DNA of 64,000 bases. It comes from Sambucus nigra (lineage: Eukaryota > Streptophyta > Magnoliopsida > Dipsacales > Adoxaceae). A program made the translations under genes and the position numbers. The stretch spans positions 709,004,456-709,068,455 of the forward strand of contig OX422207.1 in assembly GCA_949130495.1 (NCBI GenBank), given 5' to 3'. Shown here piece by piece: positions 34,780 through 46,649 of the stretch (within the stretch, counting starts at the first letter, position 1; each line of letters starts with the position of its first letter). The notes under the pieces were generated by a model, which made no database searches, had not been told where the DNA came from, and saw only the letters and a program-made list of their open reading frames with translations.

Positions 34780-37621
34780 TGTAACACCCTCGTAATTTTT
34801 GGGGTATTTTCAAAATAAATTGGAAAAATAAATTTTGAGATAAAATTAATTTTATTGCTCAAACTTGTTGGTTATTATTTTTAAAGGCAAGAATTTCAAC
34901 GATTTCAAAAACGGAGTTAAAAAGGATTTTATATTGATTTTATAATATTTTGCCTTATAGGCATTTTTTAGGCGAACTGCCAGTTTTCCTGGGCGATCGA
35001 TCGATCGACCCCAGAAAAAAACGTGCGCAACAAGTAGTTTTTAGATTTTTGTTTCTTTACAGCTTTTATTATTTTCCTTATAAAATAAGGTCGTGGGTGA
35101 TCCTTTTTGGTACAACTTTTTGGCAGCAAACATGTATTTTTATTCCTCTCATTTATACTCAAACAAGCCCTTTAATTTATGCATTCAATCTTAGATTTTT
35201 GGAGGTGTTCTTGGGGCAGTTTTGAGGTTGTTCTTGGAGGAGTTTTTGGTGATCTATGGAGAAGATTTTTAGTGGCCTTTTCTAGGTTTCTGGGCATAAT
35301 TATTAATGGTATCTTTTGCTGGTTTAAGGTATGGGATTTTACATAATATGCTCCTTAATCTCGTGAGTGTTTATCCCTTTGGTTTCATGTGATTATTGAC
35401 TCATATTTGAATTGTTAAACTCTTTTGGAAATCTGAAAATATTTATTGGAATCTGATTTCGATTCATGTGGTATTATATTTGGTGTTGAGCATGTTGTCA
35501 TGAGATTTTAAGACGGCACTGAGGTTGGACACCCGCCAATATTCATTTTTTCGGATATGCTAAAAAAATTGCATAGGTGCGGTACGGTGGTGAGGCCTGG
35601 TGACCCGATTAATGTGTTGTTGAGAAATTATATTGATATAATTACTTATGAGATTCACTTTGATTTGAATATTCGTATTCATATTGTTACGTTTTATTCA
35701 CCGCTAATATTTGTTGAGCATCTTTCCTGTCATATTGTGTACTTTCCAATATTTTCTTTTAGTGGCAGGTTAGCACGAATTTTGTGGCACTATGGAGATT
35801 GATTCTAGCGAGGATTATTTTGGGAAGATTTTTAATACAAGTTGAGAAGATTGTATTTATTTTTATGTATAGATCATTGGAGATTTGTATTTATTTTTCG
35901 AGTTAGATGTTGTATTTTTAATTCGAGAGACTTGTTGTATTTATTTGAAGAGATTTGAGATTAGTGGTTTCTTTCTTATATTGTGGGTTTTTAGATGCTC
36001 TATACCTTGTTTATATTGTGGAATTTTTTAGTTTATCATTGACTGGCGCTCCACTCGCTCTCCCCAGGTAGGTGGGTTGCTACAGAATCGTACCAGAGCT
36101 TAGGTATACGACCACCCTCGGGTCTTGAGTTTTTTGGTCTGTTGCATTTTTACGGTGCGTATTTTGGAGATAGATTATTTTAGATAATCGTTTCGTGTTA
36201 GGCATCTAGATTAGATGTGAGGAATTTTATTTTTGGAGATAGAATTATTTTTGAAGATTGTTGTCCTGATTTTTGAGAGTTAGGCATTCGACGAATTTCG
36301 AGGGAGAAATTCCATTTGTTAGTGGGGAAGTGTAACAACCCGCGTAATTTTTGGGGTATTTTCAAAATAAAGAGGAAAAATAAATTTTGAGATAAAATTA
36401 TTTTTATTGCTCAAACTTGTTGGTTATTATTTTTAAAGGCAAGAATTTCAAACGATTTCGAAAACGGAGTTAAAAAGGATTTTATATTGATTTCATAATA
36501 TTTTGCCTTATAGACATTTTTTAGGCGAACTGTCAGTTTTCCTGGGCGATCAATCGATCGACCCCAGAAAAAAACGTGCGCAACAAGTAGTTTTTAGAGT
36601 TTTGTTTCTTTACAACTCTTATTCTTTGCCTTATAAAATAAGGTCGTGGGTGATCCTTTTTGGTACAAATTTTTGGCAGCAAACATGTATTTTTATTCCT
36701 CTCTTTTATACTCAAACAAGCCCTTTAGTTTATGCATTCAACCTTAGATTTTCGGAGGTGTTCTTAGGGCACTTTTGAGGTTGTTCTTGGAGGAGTTTTT
36801 GGTGATCTTTGGAGCAGATTTTTGGTGGCATTTTCTGCGTTTCTCGTATCTTTTGGTGGTTTAAGGTATGGGGTTTTACACAATATGCTCCTTAATCTCG
36901 TGAGTGTTTCTCCCTTTGGTTTCATGTGATTATTGACTCATATTTGAATTGTTAAATTCTTTTGTAAATCTGAAAATATTTGTTGGAATCTGATTTCGAT
37001 TCATGTGGTATTATATTTGGTGTTGAGCATGTTATCATGAGATTTTAATATGGCACCGAGGTTGGGCACCCGCCAATATTCTTTTTTCCGGATATGCTAA
37101 AAAAAATGCGTAGGCGCGGTACGGTGGTGAGGCCTGGTGACCCGATTAATGTGTTGTTGAGAAATTATATTGATATAATTGCTTGTGAGATTCACTTTGA
37201 TTTGAATATTCGTATTCGTTTTGTTACGTTTTATTCACCGCTAATATTTGTTGAGCATCTTTCCTGTCGTATTGTGTACTTCCCCATATTTTCTTTTAGT
37301 GGCAGGTTAGCGTGGATTTTGGGGCGCTATGGAGATTGATTTTAGCGAGGATTATTTTGGGAAGATTTTTAATACAATTTGAGAAGATTGTATTTATTTT
37401 TATGTATAGAGCATTGAAGATTTGTATTTATTTTTCGAGTTAGATGTTGTATTTTTAATTCGAGAGACTTGTTGTATTTATTTGAAGAGATTTGAGATTA
37501 GTGGTTTCTCTCTTATATTGTGGGTTTTTAGATTCTCTATACCTTGTTTATATTGTGGATTTTTTTAGTTTATCATTAAGTGGCGCTCCGCTCGCTCTCC
37601 CCGGGTGGGTGGGGTGTTACA
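34780..37621 (+). mobile_element. nested non-autonomous LTR retrotransposon, 2842 bp
   Basis: Two direct LTRs, 34780-36084 (1305 bp) and 36331-37621 (1291 bp), both start TGTAACA and end CTACA/GTTACA. They enclose only 246 bp (36085-36330). The element is flanked by CCTAA on both sides (34775-34779, 37622-37626) and interrupts an LTR whose uninterrupted form is seen at about 54240. After the first LTR is a degenerate tRNA-Met PBS (CGTACCAGAGC). Just before the second is a purine tract (AGTGGGGAAG). No coding capacity exists, so proteins must come from elsewhere. LTRs of 1.3 kb around such a small interior are atypical for TRIM/SMART elements. Confidence 0.95.
36085..36330 (+). other. 246-bp interior of the nested element
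   Basis: Starts GAATCGTACCAGAGCTTAGG, where CGTACCAGAGC matches 9 of 11 bases of the tRNA-Met PBS. Ends with the polypurine-like AGTGGGGAAG at 36321-36330. The remainder is T/G-rich with no ORF. Confidence 0.8.
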
Positions 37622-37898
37622 CCTAACACCTTTCCATTTCGTAACATAGCCTCTGAACCCTTCTCGAATCATTTTGGTTTCGTATGCACCAATATGTCTT
37701 TGGATGCCATCCTTCGGGATGGCTTCCCCTTTTTCTTTTGTTTGTTTTGAGAAAAATAGACTGGCGACTCTAAATCTCTCTACATTTTTACACCTCATCT
37801 CAAATGACGCCGACCAAAGCGCTCCTGAGAGGGACGCGTGAGACTAGAGGATCCTTCCTTCACGCGCCCGCCCGCGGTGAGGATTAGGGATGGCCACA
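37622..37898 (+). repeat. 5' LTR of the Tat element, right piece
   Basis: Continues the LTR after the nested element and matches the end of the 3' LTR through GATGGCCACA. It includes the 'CTTTGGATGCCATCCTTCGG' block. Confidence 0.9.
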
Positions 37899-37899
37899 G

Positions 37900-37917
37900 T
37901 GGAGACTCTGCTGGGGA
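37900..37917 (+). promoter_or_regulatory. primer binding site of the Tat element
   Basis: TGGAGACTCTGCTGGGGA follows the LTR end by one base. It begins TGG as expected for a tRNA 3' end complement but is not the tRNA-Met type. The matching tRNA was not determined. Confidence 0.75.
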
Positions 37918-39137
37918 TATGTATGCTTTGAGGGCTTGACTCTATTTACATGGATATTATATTTGTTTATATTTCCCCTATATCTGCATGTTCCCCTTTT
38001 CCATGTGTATCCCATGCTTATGCTTCTGTTCACACACTTGTAGAAAATTCTCCATGTACACTTCACACCACGTGCACCTAGGAACACATATATACGCATG
38101 ATGCACGCATCACCCATCCATACCCAGTGTACCTTTGGTACTTGTACTTTGCTCCCTGTTTGGCATAATCAAGAAAAGCATTCTCATCATAAGATACTAA
38201 TAAGAGAATCATGCATAATTCATACGACATCACCAAAGAGCATTGTTATTGACCAAATTTTACCCAGTATCAGGAGGGTCACTTCGTGATGGGCGCTGGT
38301 CCGACAGGGTGTAGTTATCCTAAGCGATATGACTCTCACCTTCCATTGGCCAAGAATCTTCGACGTATATCAAATGGTTTCCCTGCATCGTACCAATTGA
38401 CCGAAGTCATGACGGGAGGTATGTCGTAGGGAATTTTTTCATGCACGCCGAGTATATCGAATTCGCTCTCACACATACCATCCCCATGAGGTATATAGTG
38501 AGGCAATTCACGTACACTCAGGTATATCAAATGGCTTGTCCACGCGTACCGATTGCCCGCAAGAGCAAAACGTATATCGTGGAAGTCACGCTAAAGGGGG
38601 GAACCCATTCCGATTCACCCAGCCAACTGCATACCCATATAAGGGTGTCAAACCTAGGACACGAACTTTAAATTGCCGGTTTCAGCCCGAAACTCTGCCG
38701 AAATTCTGGGTCGGCCAGCAACCCAAATTTTAACGCATTTTTAAAATGGGACCCGGTCCGTGAGCCTGGTTACAAGTCCAACCGTAGCTTCGCATATATT
38801 AAAAACCCCACTTTTCCAAGCTCGGGTCCCGTCTGGCATTGCATTTAGGAGAATTAAATACAAGTGAGAACATAATAATCGTAATAATCATGCTGAGTTC
38901 CGTCTCCAAAAATATTTCTCCCTTCTTTATAAAAAATCCAAAAATTGTTTCTTCTCTTTTTCTCAAAAATAAATCCCATTCTACGCTTTCTCAGGTCAAT
39001 CGCAAGCCCTTGGCCTGGCTCCCTATTGGCTTCGGTCTTCAGTCAAATCACCCTAGAGTTTTATCCGTTCCTCTACTACTTCTTCAGAGTCCAGAATCCA
39101 TCCACTTTCCATGTAGAATACAGATCAAGTACCAGTC
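37918..39137 (+). other. Tat leader / 5' untranslated region
   Basis: About 1.2 kb between PBS and gag. No Ogre-type upstream ORF1 is visible; short ORFs here show no homology. Confidence 0.6.
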
Positions 39138-40130
39138 ATGCAGTCAGATCTGACGGGAGTCCTAGCTCAGCTCGTGTCCAAGATTGACAAGCTCCAAACT
39201 GAGGTCTGAGAGATGCAACGAAACTAGGTTCCTATTCCTCAAGAGCTCGAAGCACTATTCCCTCGTGCTATGGGTCCACCCGAGCCTATCTGGGTTCCCA
39301 AAGAATATTAGCATGCTCCACATTCCCCTCCTGTCAATGGGTTGTCGCCTGCCCATCTTCCAATGCCAAATATTACCCAGCTTGTGGCTAACCTGCCTAT
39401 AGTCGTTGATCCAAAAGAGGAGGAGTTGAATAAAGTCAAAGAGAATCTCGATATGCTCACCAAGAAGTTCGACCAAGTCTGAATCTCGGGGAGTTATATA
39501 GACTACACCAACATGTCTCCTTATCCTAAAGCGAGGTTACCTGAGAAGTTCAAAATGCGAAATTTTGAGAAGTTCAGAGTGAGTGGACCCCCGATTGTTC
39601 ATATTCACAGTTATCATCATTCCATGACTCTACTAGGGGCTTCTGAAGAAGTTATGACCCAATTGTTTCAGTAAACTTTGAAGGATAGTGCCCTCCGATG
39701 GTTTTTGTCTCTCGAGGAATCCAAAATCTGTAGCTTGGAGGATGTAGCCCGAGAATTCATGTCGCATTATAAATACAATAAAGAGCTTGAGGTCACCCGT
39801 CGTGATTTAGAGATGCTCAAACAGAACCCTGGGGAATCATTCAGTAACTTCATAACCCGGTGGAGGGAGTAAGCAACTACCATGAGTAATCGGCCATCTG
39901 AGGAAGAGCAGGTCAACATAGTGAAGAAGAACTTCTTGCCCCATGACTGAGCGACGATGGGAGGACAATACTATCTCCACTTCCGAGCTCTCAGAGAAGC
40001 GAGAGTAGAAATCGAGGAAAGCCTTGTTAAAGCAGAGGTTGAACCGAAGAAAGTGTCCGGACAGTTCACCCGTAGAAAGTATGACACGCCTACCAGTGCT
40101 ACAATCTCAACCATCAATAACATCTCTTAA
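39138..40130 (+). pseudogene. Tat gag
   Basis: From ATG 39138 (M-Q-S-D-L) the frame runs 331 codons with no indel but eight in-frame stops: 39207, 39225, 39309, 39480, 39672, 39870, 39948 and 40128. Every one is TAG, TAA or TGA, reachable by a single C-to-T change from CAG, CAA or CGA. The capsid core is clear: D-S-A-L-R-W-F, D-V-A-R-E-F-M-S-H-Y, G-E-S-F-S-N-F-I-T-R-W-R-E. Gag would package element RNA. The purely nonsense pattern suggests methylation-linked deamination of a silenced copy. Confidence 0.9.
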
Positions 40131-40141
40131 CCAACCACATC

Positions 40142-41093
40142 ATGGGCACTAGAAAGCGGCCCTGCCCCATCCGAAGGGAGTACACTGATATCTATGCTCC
40201 CCTCTCCAAAGTTTACCAAGCCCTGTTAAGCCGAAACCTCATCAAACCCTTGGATCCCCGTCCATTGCTAAATCCACTCCCAAGAAACTTCAAGGTCGAT
40301 GATCATTGGGCCATTCACCAAACTGCTGGCCATACCACCGACCCATGCTTTCACCTTCGAAACATAATCCAAGATCTCATTGATCGGGGTACTATCGCCC
40401 CACCAGCCAAACACTACTCGCAATCCACTCCCAAATCATGTCAATGCCATCTTCTTAGAAGAAAACCCAAATTTTGACCCCTCAACTCAAATCACACTCA
40501 TATACTCTCCTAAACCTCTTCAAATTTGCCCATATTTCCTCCTACACCCTACTAACCTCGCTGATCAGGCATTGTCACTCTTTACCAGAGCATGAATCGC
40601 TGTGCGTGCCCATTCTAAAAATGGAAATATAGAATTGTCAAAGGTGTTAAACCAACTCCTAGAGTTTGGGCTGAAATTGCCCTCACAGATGGTCATCGAT
40701 TGCCAAAGGTTCAGTACACTGTTCTTGGAAGCACGAAAATAGGCCAGAGATTCAGACAAGTCGGTGGGACCAACCGATGAAGTCAGCCTAGATGATGTTG
40801 TCCAGATTATGGCAGAATTATTCGGGAAAACCAACGGCATATGTAGTATCACCGGGTTACTTGACATTTCAAAGCTACAAGGGTGCTTGGTCCCTTCAAC
40901 CATACATATCCCTATAGAATGGGAAGACCTATATGCAGAAGTCGTTAAAGTTATGGAATGCATTAACTTTACATGGAAAGACAGGATTGTTGCCACCGAA
41001 TGGGGGGAAGAATTCAAAGATTCAAGTGAAGAACAAGCTTCAGGAAGAACTCGCCCAGTAGCCGACATATGTGGGATGATATCATTTGAATAA
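40142..41093 (+). pseudogene. Tat gag C-terminal and gag-protease linker
   Basis: After a frameshift near 40135, 40142-40477 carries the Tat segment Y-Q-A-L-L-S-R-N-L-I and a degenerate zinc-binding region (H-x3-G-H-x4-C followed by I-I-Q-D-L-I-D), with the expected first Cys replaced. A second open stretch in the same sense (40764-41093) is a conserved linker upstream of protease. Stops at about 40475 and 40592 and further shifts separate them. Confidence 0.75.
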
Positions 41094-41114
41094 CTCCTCG
41101 GAGAAATAAACAGG

Positions 41115-42240
41115 GTGACAGAACAACCTGAGATTGACAAGGAAACGGGATTCATGTTCTTCCCTTCTTCAGTAAATCACATGATTAGATCAGGGAGACA
41201 TTACCAGGTTCCAAGCTCACTACCAGCAAATGATAAAGGGAAAGGCGTTGAAAACCTTCCTATGCCAGAGATGACCATCGAGGAAAGCAAGATACTCGAT
41301 CAACTGAAGAAAACTCAAGCTAACATCACTCTATGGGGGATTTTCATGTCTTCCCAGATGCACAGAAATTCTTTAATCAATGTTCTCACTAGACCCATAG
41401 TTCCTCCTTCTACCACACTAGAAGAAGCGGTAAATCTAGTAGGATCCTTGAACTATACCCGAATGCTATCATTTTCTGAAGAAGAAATCCCCAAAATTGG
41501 GCCAAATCACAATCATGCACTCAACATTTCCATCAAAGTTGTGGGGAAGGTCGTGCCACTCTCTATTGTCGATAATGGATCTGCCTTGAATGTCTTCCCA
41601 CTGAGAACCTTCAAGTGTTTAGGCCTGAAAGAAAGCGACCTCGCTCTAACCTCCACCATTGTACGTGCCTACGATAATACCCGTCGGGAGGTGATGGGAT
41701 CCATAAAACTTATAATAGGGGAAGGCCCTATAAATCCTATCGTTGAATTCCAAGTAATAGACATCCTAGCTTGTTTTAACCTATTTCTCGGACGACCCTG
41801 GATCCAAAGTATCAAGGGTGTGCCTTCCTCACTCTATCAGAAATTGAAGTTCTTCGTCGATGGGCGAGTCATCGCCATTTTGGTCGACGAAGAAAATGTC
41901 GAGGGTGCAAGAACCAGCAGTCCAATCCTTGAGATACAACACGGGTCAAATGATATGCTCCTATCAGGATTCCAAGTTGAGCCACTATTACTCCCAGTAG
42001 AGGACGGTTTCAAAGAAAGGGTTTATCCAGAATATGACCATCATGGAAAATGTCAATGTGATTCAAATGTTCAGAAACATTCACTTCATGCCCGGACTGG
42101 GCCTAGGGCAAAGGCAGCAAGGGATACTTGAGCCCATCGAACTGAAGAAAGCTTTACCTCCTTGTGGCTTGCAGTATCAACCATCAGGACAAGAGCTCAA
42201 AATGATCCACCAAACTCAACCAAAGAGAAGATTAGACTAA
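41115..42240 (+). pseudogene. Tat aspartic protease with G-patch-like tail
   Basis: A 338-aa open frame to 42131 begins with the linker (S-G-R-H-Y; K-K-T-Q-A-N-I-T-L-W-G) and contains the retropepsin site as V-D-N-G-S-A-L-N-V-F, the D-N-G variant usual in Tat elements, then the flap and F-L-G-R-P-W. After a one-step frame change, 42034-42240 gives P-G-L-G-L-G-Q-R-Q-Q-G-I, a G-patch-like motif also usual after Tat proteases. The protease domain has no stop. The enzyme would process the gag-pol polyprotein. Confidence 0.85.
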
Positions 42241-42746
42241 TCCCAACTATCCCAGGAGACTCCTTGAATGGATGATTCATCAAAAAAGGTGAAGACTTCT
42301 CCTTTTGCAATTTTCCAGAACCATGGTATGACCACACAGACAAGAAGATGAATCCTGGAATGGAGATCTTTTTCCAAGATAGCTACCCATGAGCTGAAAG
42401 TTTCCAACACCGAGTACAACCGCTCATCAAAGATACCAAAGAGACTGAGGAAAGTGATTCTGAAGATTTCTTCAACTTACAGACGCTGGGGCTGACACTC
42501 TGTATGGTTCATTAAGGCACTGCATCAAGGGATCCATCCCATCTGATTAAAGCTGCTGATACATCCCTCCTCAACTGGCATGTTGCGCCAGTTCTACTTC
42601 TTGAAATCTCCTCTAACCCCAATGTTTAGCCTATTTCTTCTTCTGTTGTCTATCCTTGTTCAAATGTAATCGAGACCTATTTTGATAAGGTTCTCAATGC
42701 TGTTTTTCCTATCAATGAAATAAAGGAAGATTTTGAGTATCTTGAT
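42241..42746 (+). other. protease-RT linker, no open frame
   Basis: Pol linker sequence with several stops. No domain is recognised. It is low complexity and Ser/Pro-rich in one frame. Confidence 0.5.
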
Positions 42747-44250
42747 GTGCCTTACATTAATTGTTTGAATTCTAATCAAACTTGTGATGATGATGATTTT
42801 ACAAATGAACAATTCTTAACTGATCTAAATAAGGTTAATAATAAACAACATAACCACGTTCAAGTTAATGAAAAGGATACTGTTGTTATTAATCTCAGTT
42901 CTAGTAGCCAACTGCGCGAGATTAGGATAGCGCCCACCCTTGACGAGCATGAGCGCGCAAAACTCGAAGAATTGCTAAAGGAATTCGTGGATGTCTTCCA
43001 TGGTCCTACGATGATATTCCCGGCATTGATCCTGAAATAGCTCTGCACGAGATCCCCACTCTCCCAGATTACAAGCCGGTTAAACAAAAATTGAGAAAGC
43101 TCCGCACCGAATGGTCGCTCAAGGTCAAAGAAGAGGTGGTCAAATACTTAAACATGGGCTTTATTCGTGTGATCGAATATTCCACATGGCTAGACAATAT
43201 AGTACATGTGTTGATATTAGGAGGGAAGGTTCGAATGTGTGTGGACAACCGAGATTTAAACAAAGCTTCTCCAAAGGATGATTATCCGCTACCCAATATC
43301 GACATGATCGTAGACAACACAACCAGTCATGCTCTCAAGTCATTCATCGATAGGTTTGTCAGATACAACCAAATCAAGATGCACCTAGACCACCAAGAAA
43401 AAACCGCATTCATCACCCCATGGGGAACCTTTTGCTACATTGTCATGCCATTTGGTCTCAAGAATGTTGGGTCCACCTACCAAAGGGCTGCCACAACCAT
43501 CCTGCACGATCTGATTCACAAAGAAGTCTAGGTTTATGTGGACGATATGATTATCAAGTCCAAAACTAGAGAAGGTCATGTTCCCGCTCTCTGAAAGTTC
43601 TTCGAATGACCATGACGATATCAGATGAGACACAATCCATAAAAATGTGTCTTCGGCGTTACAAAAGGAAAAATCTTGGGATTCATGGTCAGTGAGAAGG
43701 GGATAGAAGCAGATCCTGCAAAGCTTAAGGACATACTTGAGATGCCACCACCCCGGACAGAGAAAGAAGTATGAGATTTTCTTGGAAAATTACAATATAT
43801 CAGCCAGTTCATCAGCTAGCTAACCTCCATCTGTGAACCGATCTTCAAGATCCTCCGAAAGGATTCAACCCAGGTTTGGAACGAGGCCTACCAAGAAGTT
43901 TTTGATCGAATCAAACAATATCTGACCCAACCTCCAGTGCTCACACCACCACAGCCTGGTCTCCCTTTGCTCCTATACCTAACCATAATCGACACTGCAG
44001 CTGGGGCCTTGCTAGACTAATACCTTGAAGACTCCCTCAAATAAAGAGCCATCTATTACGCCAGTCGCAAATTGATCGGGTACGAGGTCAACTACACTTC
44101 TTTGGAAAAGGCGTGTGCCTCACTTGTCTGGGTCACCCAAAAGTTACGACACTACATGCTCACCTTTCCCATCAAACTTGTATCCCGAATGGATCCCATC
44201 AAATACCTGCTTGAGAAACCCACCTTATCTAGTCGAATGGCCTAATAGTT
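42747..44250 (+). pseudogene. Tat reverse transcriptase and first RNase H
   Basis: Starts with the conserved pre-RT segment (L-R-E-I-R-I-A-P-T-L) and, after a frameshift near 43000, runs through D-D-I-P-G-I-D-P, C-V-D-N-R-D-L-N-K-A-S-P-K-D, P-F-G-L-K-N and the catalytic V-Y-V-D-D-M. The connection region and classical Ty3 RNase H (Y-A-S-R-K-L, Y-T-S-L-E-K-A-C) follow. In-frame stops occur directly before Y-V-D-D (about 43529) and at roughly ten further places up to 44246, most with TAG, TAA or TGA in positions expected for Q, R or W. Confidence 0.9.
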
Positions 44251-44977
44251 GATGCTCCTAACCGAGTTCGATATCGTGTACGTCACACAGAATGCCATTA
44301 AAGGAAGAGCCACCTCTAACTACCTAGCTAATTACCCCGTAGAAGAAGCAGATGTCTGGATCTCCGAATTCCCAAATGAAAACATCCTCTGCACCGCTCA
44401 AGACAACCTTCGATGGAAAATGTTCTTTGACGGCGCTGGCAATAAAAAGGGATATGGCATTGGGATACTTCTGATCGCCCCAGATGACTCCCACACTCCC
44501 ATCACCATCAAATTGGATTTCCCTTGCAACAACAACATGACGGAATACGAGGCAGGTACAGTAGGCCTCAAAGTTGCTCTTAAGAAAGGTATTCAATACC
44601 TTGATGTCTACGGGGATTCTTCCCTCATCATCGGTCAAGTGCTCAAAAAGTGGAAAGTCAAGGATGAAAATCTCCAACCCTTCCATGCCCACTTAGATGA
44701 GTTAGCCTCCCGATTTCGAGATATCACCTTCCATTACCTACCTCGAGCAAAGAATAACCTAGCGGATGCTCTCGCTACCTTGGCCTCCATGGTCAACATG
44801 CCCGAAGGAATAACAATGATCCCCTTCCTAGTTCAAAATCAAGACAAACCAACCCACTGCTACCATATTGAGCTTGTCTCCACCGAAGATCCCGAACTAG
44901 CTGATTGCTGGTACTATGATATCTGGTGCCTCCTCAAACATGTTAGGTATCCCGAGGGTTCCAACAAGACCGAATAA
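44249..44977 (+). pseudogene. second (archaeal-type) RNase H of the Tat element
   Basis: A 242-aa open stretch. F-F-D-G-A-G-N-K-K-G-Y-G-I-G, then N-N-M-T-E-Y-E-A, Y-G-D-S-S-L-I-I and A-L-A-T-L-A-S-M provide the D-E-D-D-type active-site positions of the additional RNase H found in Tat/Ogre elements. It ends at a TAA at 44975. It has decayed less than the RT just upstream. Confidence 0.9.
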
Positions 44978-46149
44978 CTCTCTGAAGACTGGCCGCCTAG
45001 TACATCATCTGTCATAAAGCTCCACTCAAGAGGAACTTCGATGCAACTCATCTACACTGTATCGCAGGGGATGAGATTTAGAAGATAATGCAGAAGATCC
45101 ACAACGGGGAATGCGGGCCCCACATGAATGGTCACATGATTTCCAAGAAGATCATCCGACAGGGCTACTACTGGACCACCATGGCCCAAGATTGCACCGC
45201 CTATGTTCGAAGATGCCTCAAATGCCAACAGTTCTCTAATCTTCAATACCTGCCTCCACGAGAATTATACAATATGACCTCTCCCTAGTTGTTCTCCACC
45301 TGGGGTGTCGACATCATAGGGAAGGTTACACCAAAGGCTTCAAATGAACGTGAATTCATCCTAGTTGCCATTGATTACTTCACCAAATGGGTCAAAGCTG
45401 AGTCATACGCAGTATTGAACGCCAAGAAAGTGGCCAAATTCCTCGAGAAAAATATCATCTACCGATATGGGGTCCCGTACGAGTTAGTGTCAGATAACGG
45501 GTTGCATTTCAAAGCAGAAGTCACATAAGTAGTCAACGAGTATGGGATTCAGAGACACAAATCTTCTCCTTACCGACCTCGGACCAATGGTGCAGTTGAA
45601 GTCGCTAACAAGAACCTCAAAGCCATCATGAGCAAGATGACCAAAAGATGTAGGGATTGGGCCGAGCAGATCCCGTACGCCCTCTGGGGCTATCGAACCT
45701 CAATCCGATCCTCTACTGGGGCTACCCCTTACTCTCTGGTCTACGGAATGGAAGCAGTCCTACCTGTGGAGTTGGAAATACCCTCGCTATGCGTCATGCT
45801 CGAAAGTAAAGTTAGCAAAGAAGACTGGTGCCAAAGCCGTCTCGACGAGATGACCCTCCTAGATGAAAGGAGATTGAAAGCTCTATACCACAAACATGTG
45901 TACCATCGCCGAATAGCGCGATCATTCAACAAGATAGTCAAGGACCGCGGTGCCCGAGAAGGGGATTTAGCCCTCAAGGAGATAATAGAACCCATCTGGG
46001 ACCCCAGAGGGAAATTCAAGCCCAATTGGAGCGGCCCCTACATTGTGAAGAAAATCTTATTCGGCGGTGCCTCCATGCTCACTGACCTAGATGGAGAAGA
46101 GATGGCTCGTTCAGTCAACCTGAACCGTCTCAAGAAATTCTACCCCTAG
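44978..46149 (+). pseudogene. Tat integrase
   Basis: The H2C2 zinc region (H-x-C-I-A-G-D-E, then C-G-P-H-M-N-G-H-M and C-L-K-C-Q) is followed by the DDE core: G-V-D-I-I-G, S-D-N-G-L-H-F and the glutamate of G-A-V-E-V-A-N-K, all retained. The C-terminal G-D-L-A-L-K and W-S-G-P-Y-I-V segment ends L-K-K-F-Y-P at a stop 46147-46149. In-frame stops at about 45079, 45286 and 45526 interrupt it. No chromodomain is present, as expected for Tat. Confidence 0.92.
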
Positions 46150-46649
46150 TCTAGAATCTCGGCGCACTACGACTCTTCTCATCTCCCTACTATTTAAAAA
46201 AAAAACTCTCTTCATTTCCCTCTACCAAAAACTACGTGGGCCTGATCCTCTGCAAAAAAACCATTTTTCAAGAAAAAAATAAAAAAAATAAAAAAATTCA
46301 AAATCCCCAGAGGTACGTAGGCAGCTTATACATCTTACAGGATTACGACGCTTTCTTTTTCATAAAATACTATTCTTTTCTTATCTCCGAGAACGACAGT
46401 TCATTCTAACAAATACTTGAACAAAAGGATTATGTATGCCTTAGCGATCGGTATAGATAATTCAAAAATACAAAATTCATCGAAAGTCACAACTCGATGA
46501 TCAGAAACTTGCTTATTTCATTAATAAGAAATTACAGCAGAGATTACATAAGAAAAGGAATGGATAACTCCCTTCCCCCTACTGCTATAAAAAGCCAAAA
46601 AAAATCCCTACATCTATTTCCTATTACACAAATAAACTCTCCAAGAGTC
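46150..46649. other. pol 3' flank with paired TACGTA/TACGTG motifs
   Basis: Holds AACTACGTGGGCCTGATCC (about 46230) and GAGGTACGTAGGCAGC (about 46310) around an A-rich tract. The same pair recurs in the LTR (53856, 53882). The interval lies between sense pol and the end of the antisense ORF; no gene is visible. Confidence 0.7.

Noticed and set aside
34950..35225. 91-aa ORF repeated at 36503-36778, and 81-aa ORF at 35557 repeated at 37094
   Set aside because: They are conserved only because they lie in the two LTRs of the nested element. Composition is AT-rich and no domain is seen.
37918..39137. Ogre-type ORF1 upstream of gag
   Set aside because: Short plus-strand ORFs here (for example 38098-38289, 38839-39153) show no homology or codon bias, so it is left as leader.
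40565..41155. 196-aa minus-strand ORF opposite the gag-protease linker
   Set aside because: It is antisense to a sense reading with clear Tat homology, has no homology of its own and no TATA box or partner, so it is a shadow frame.
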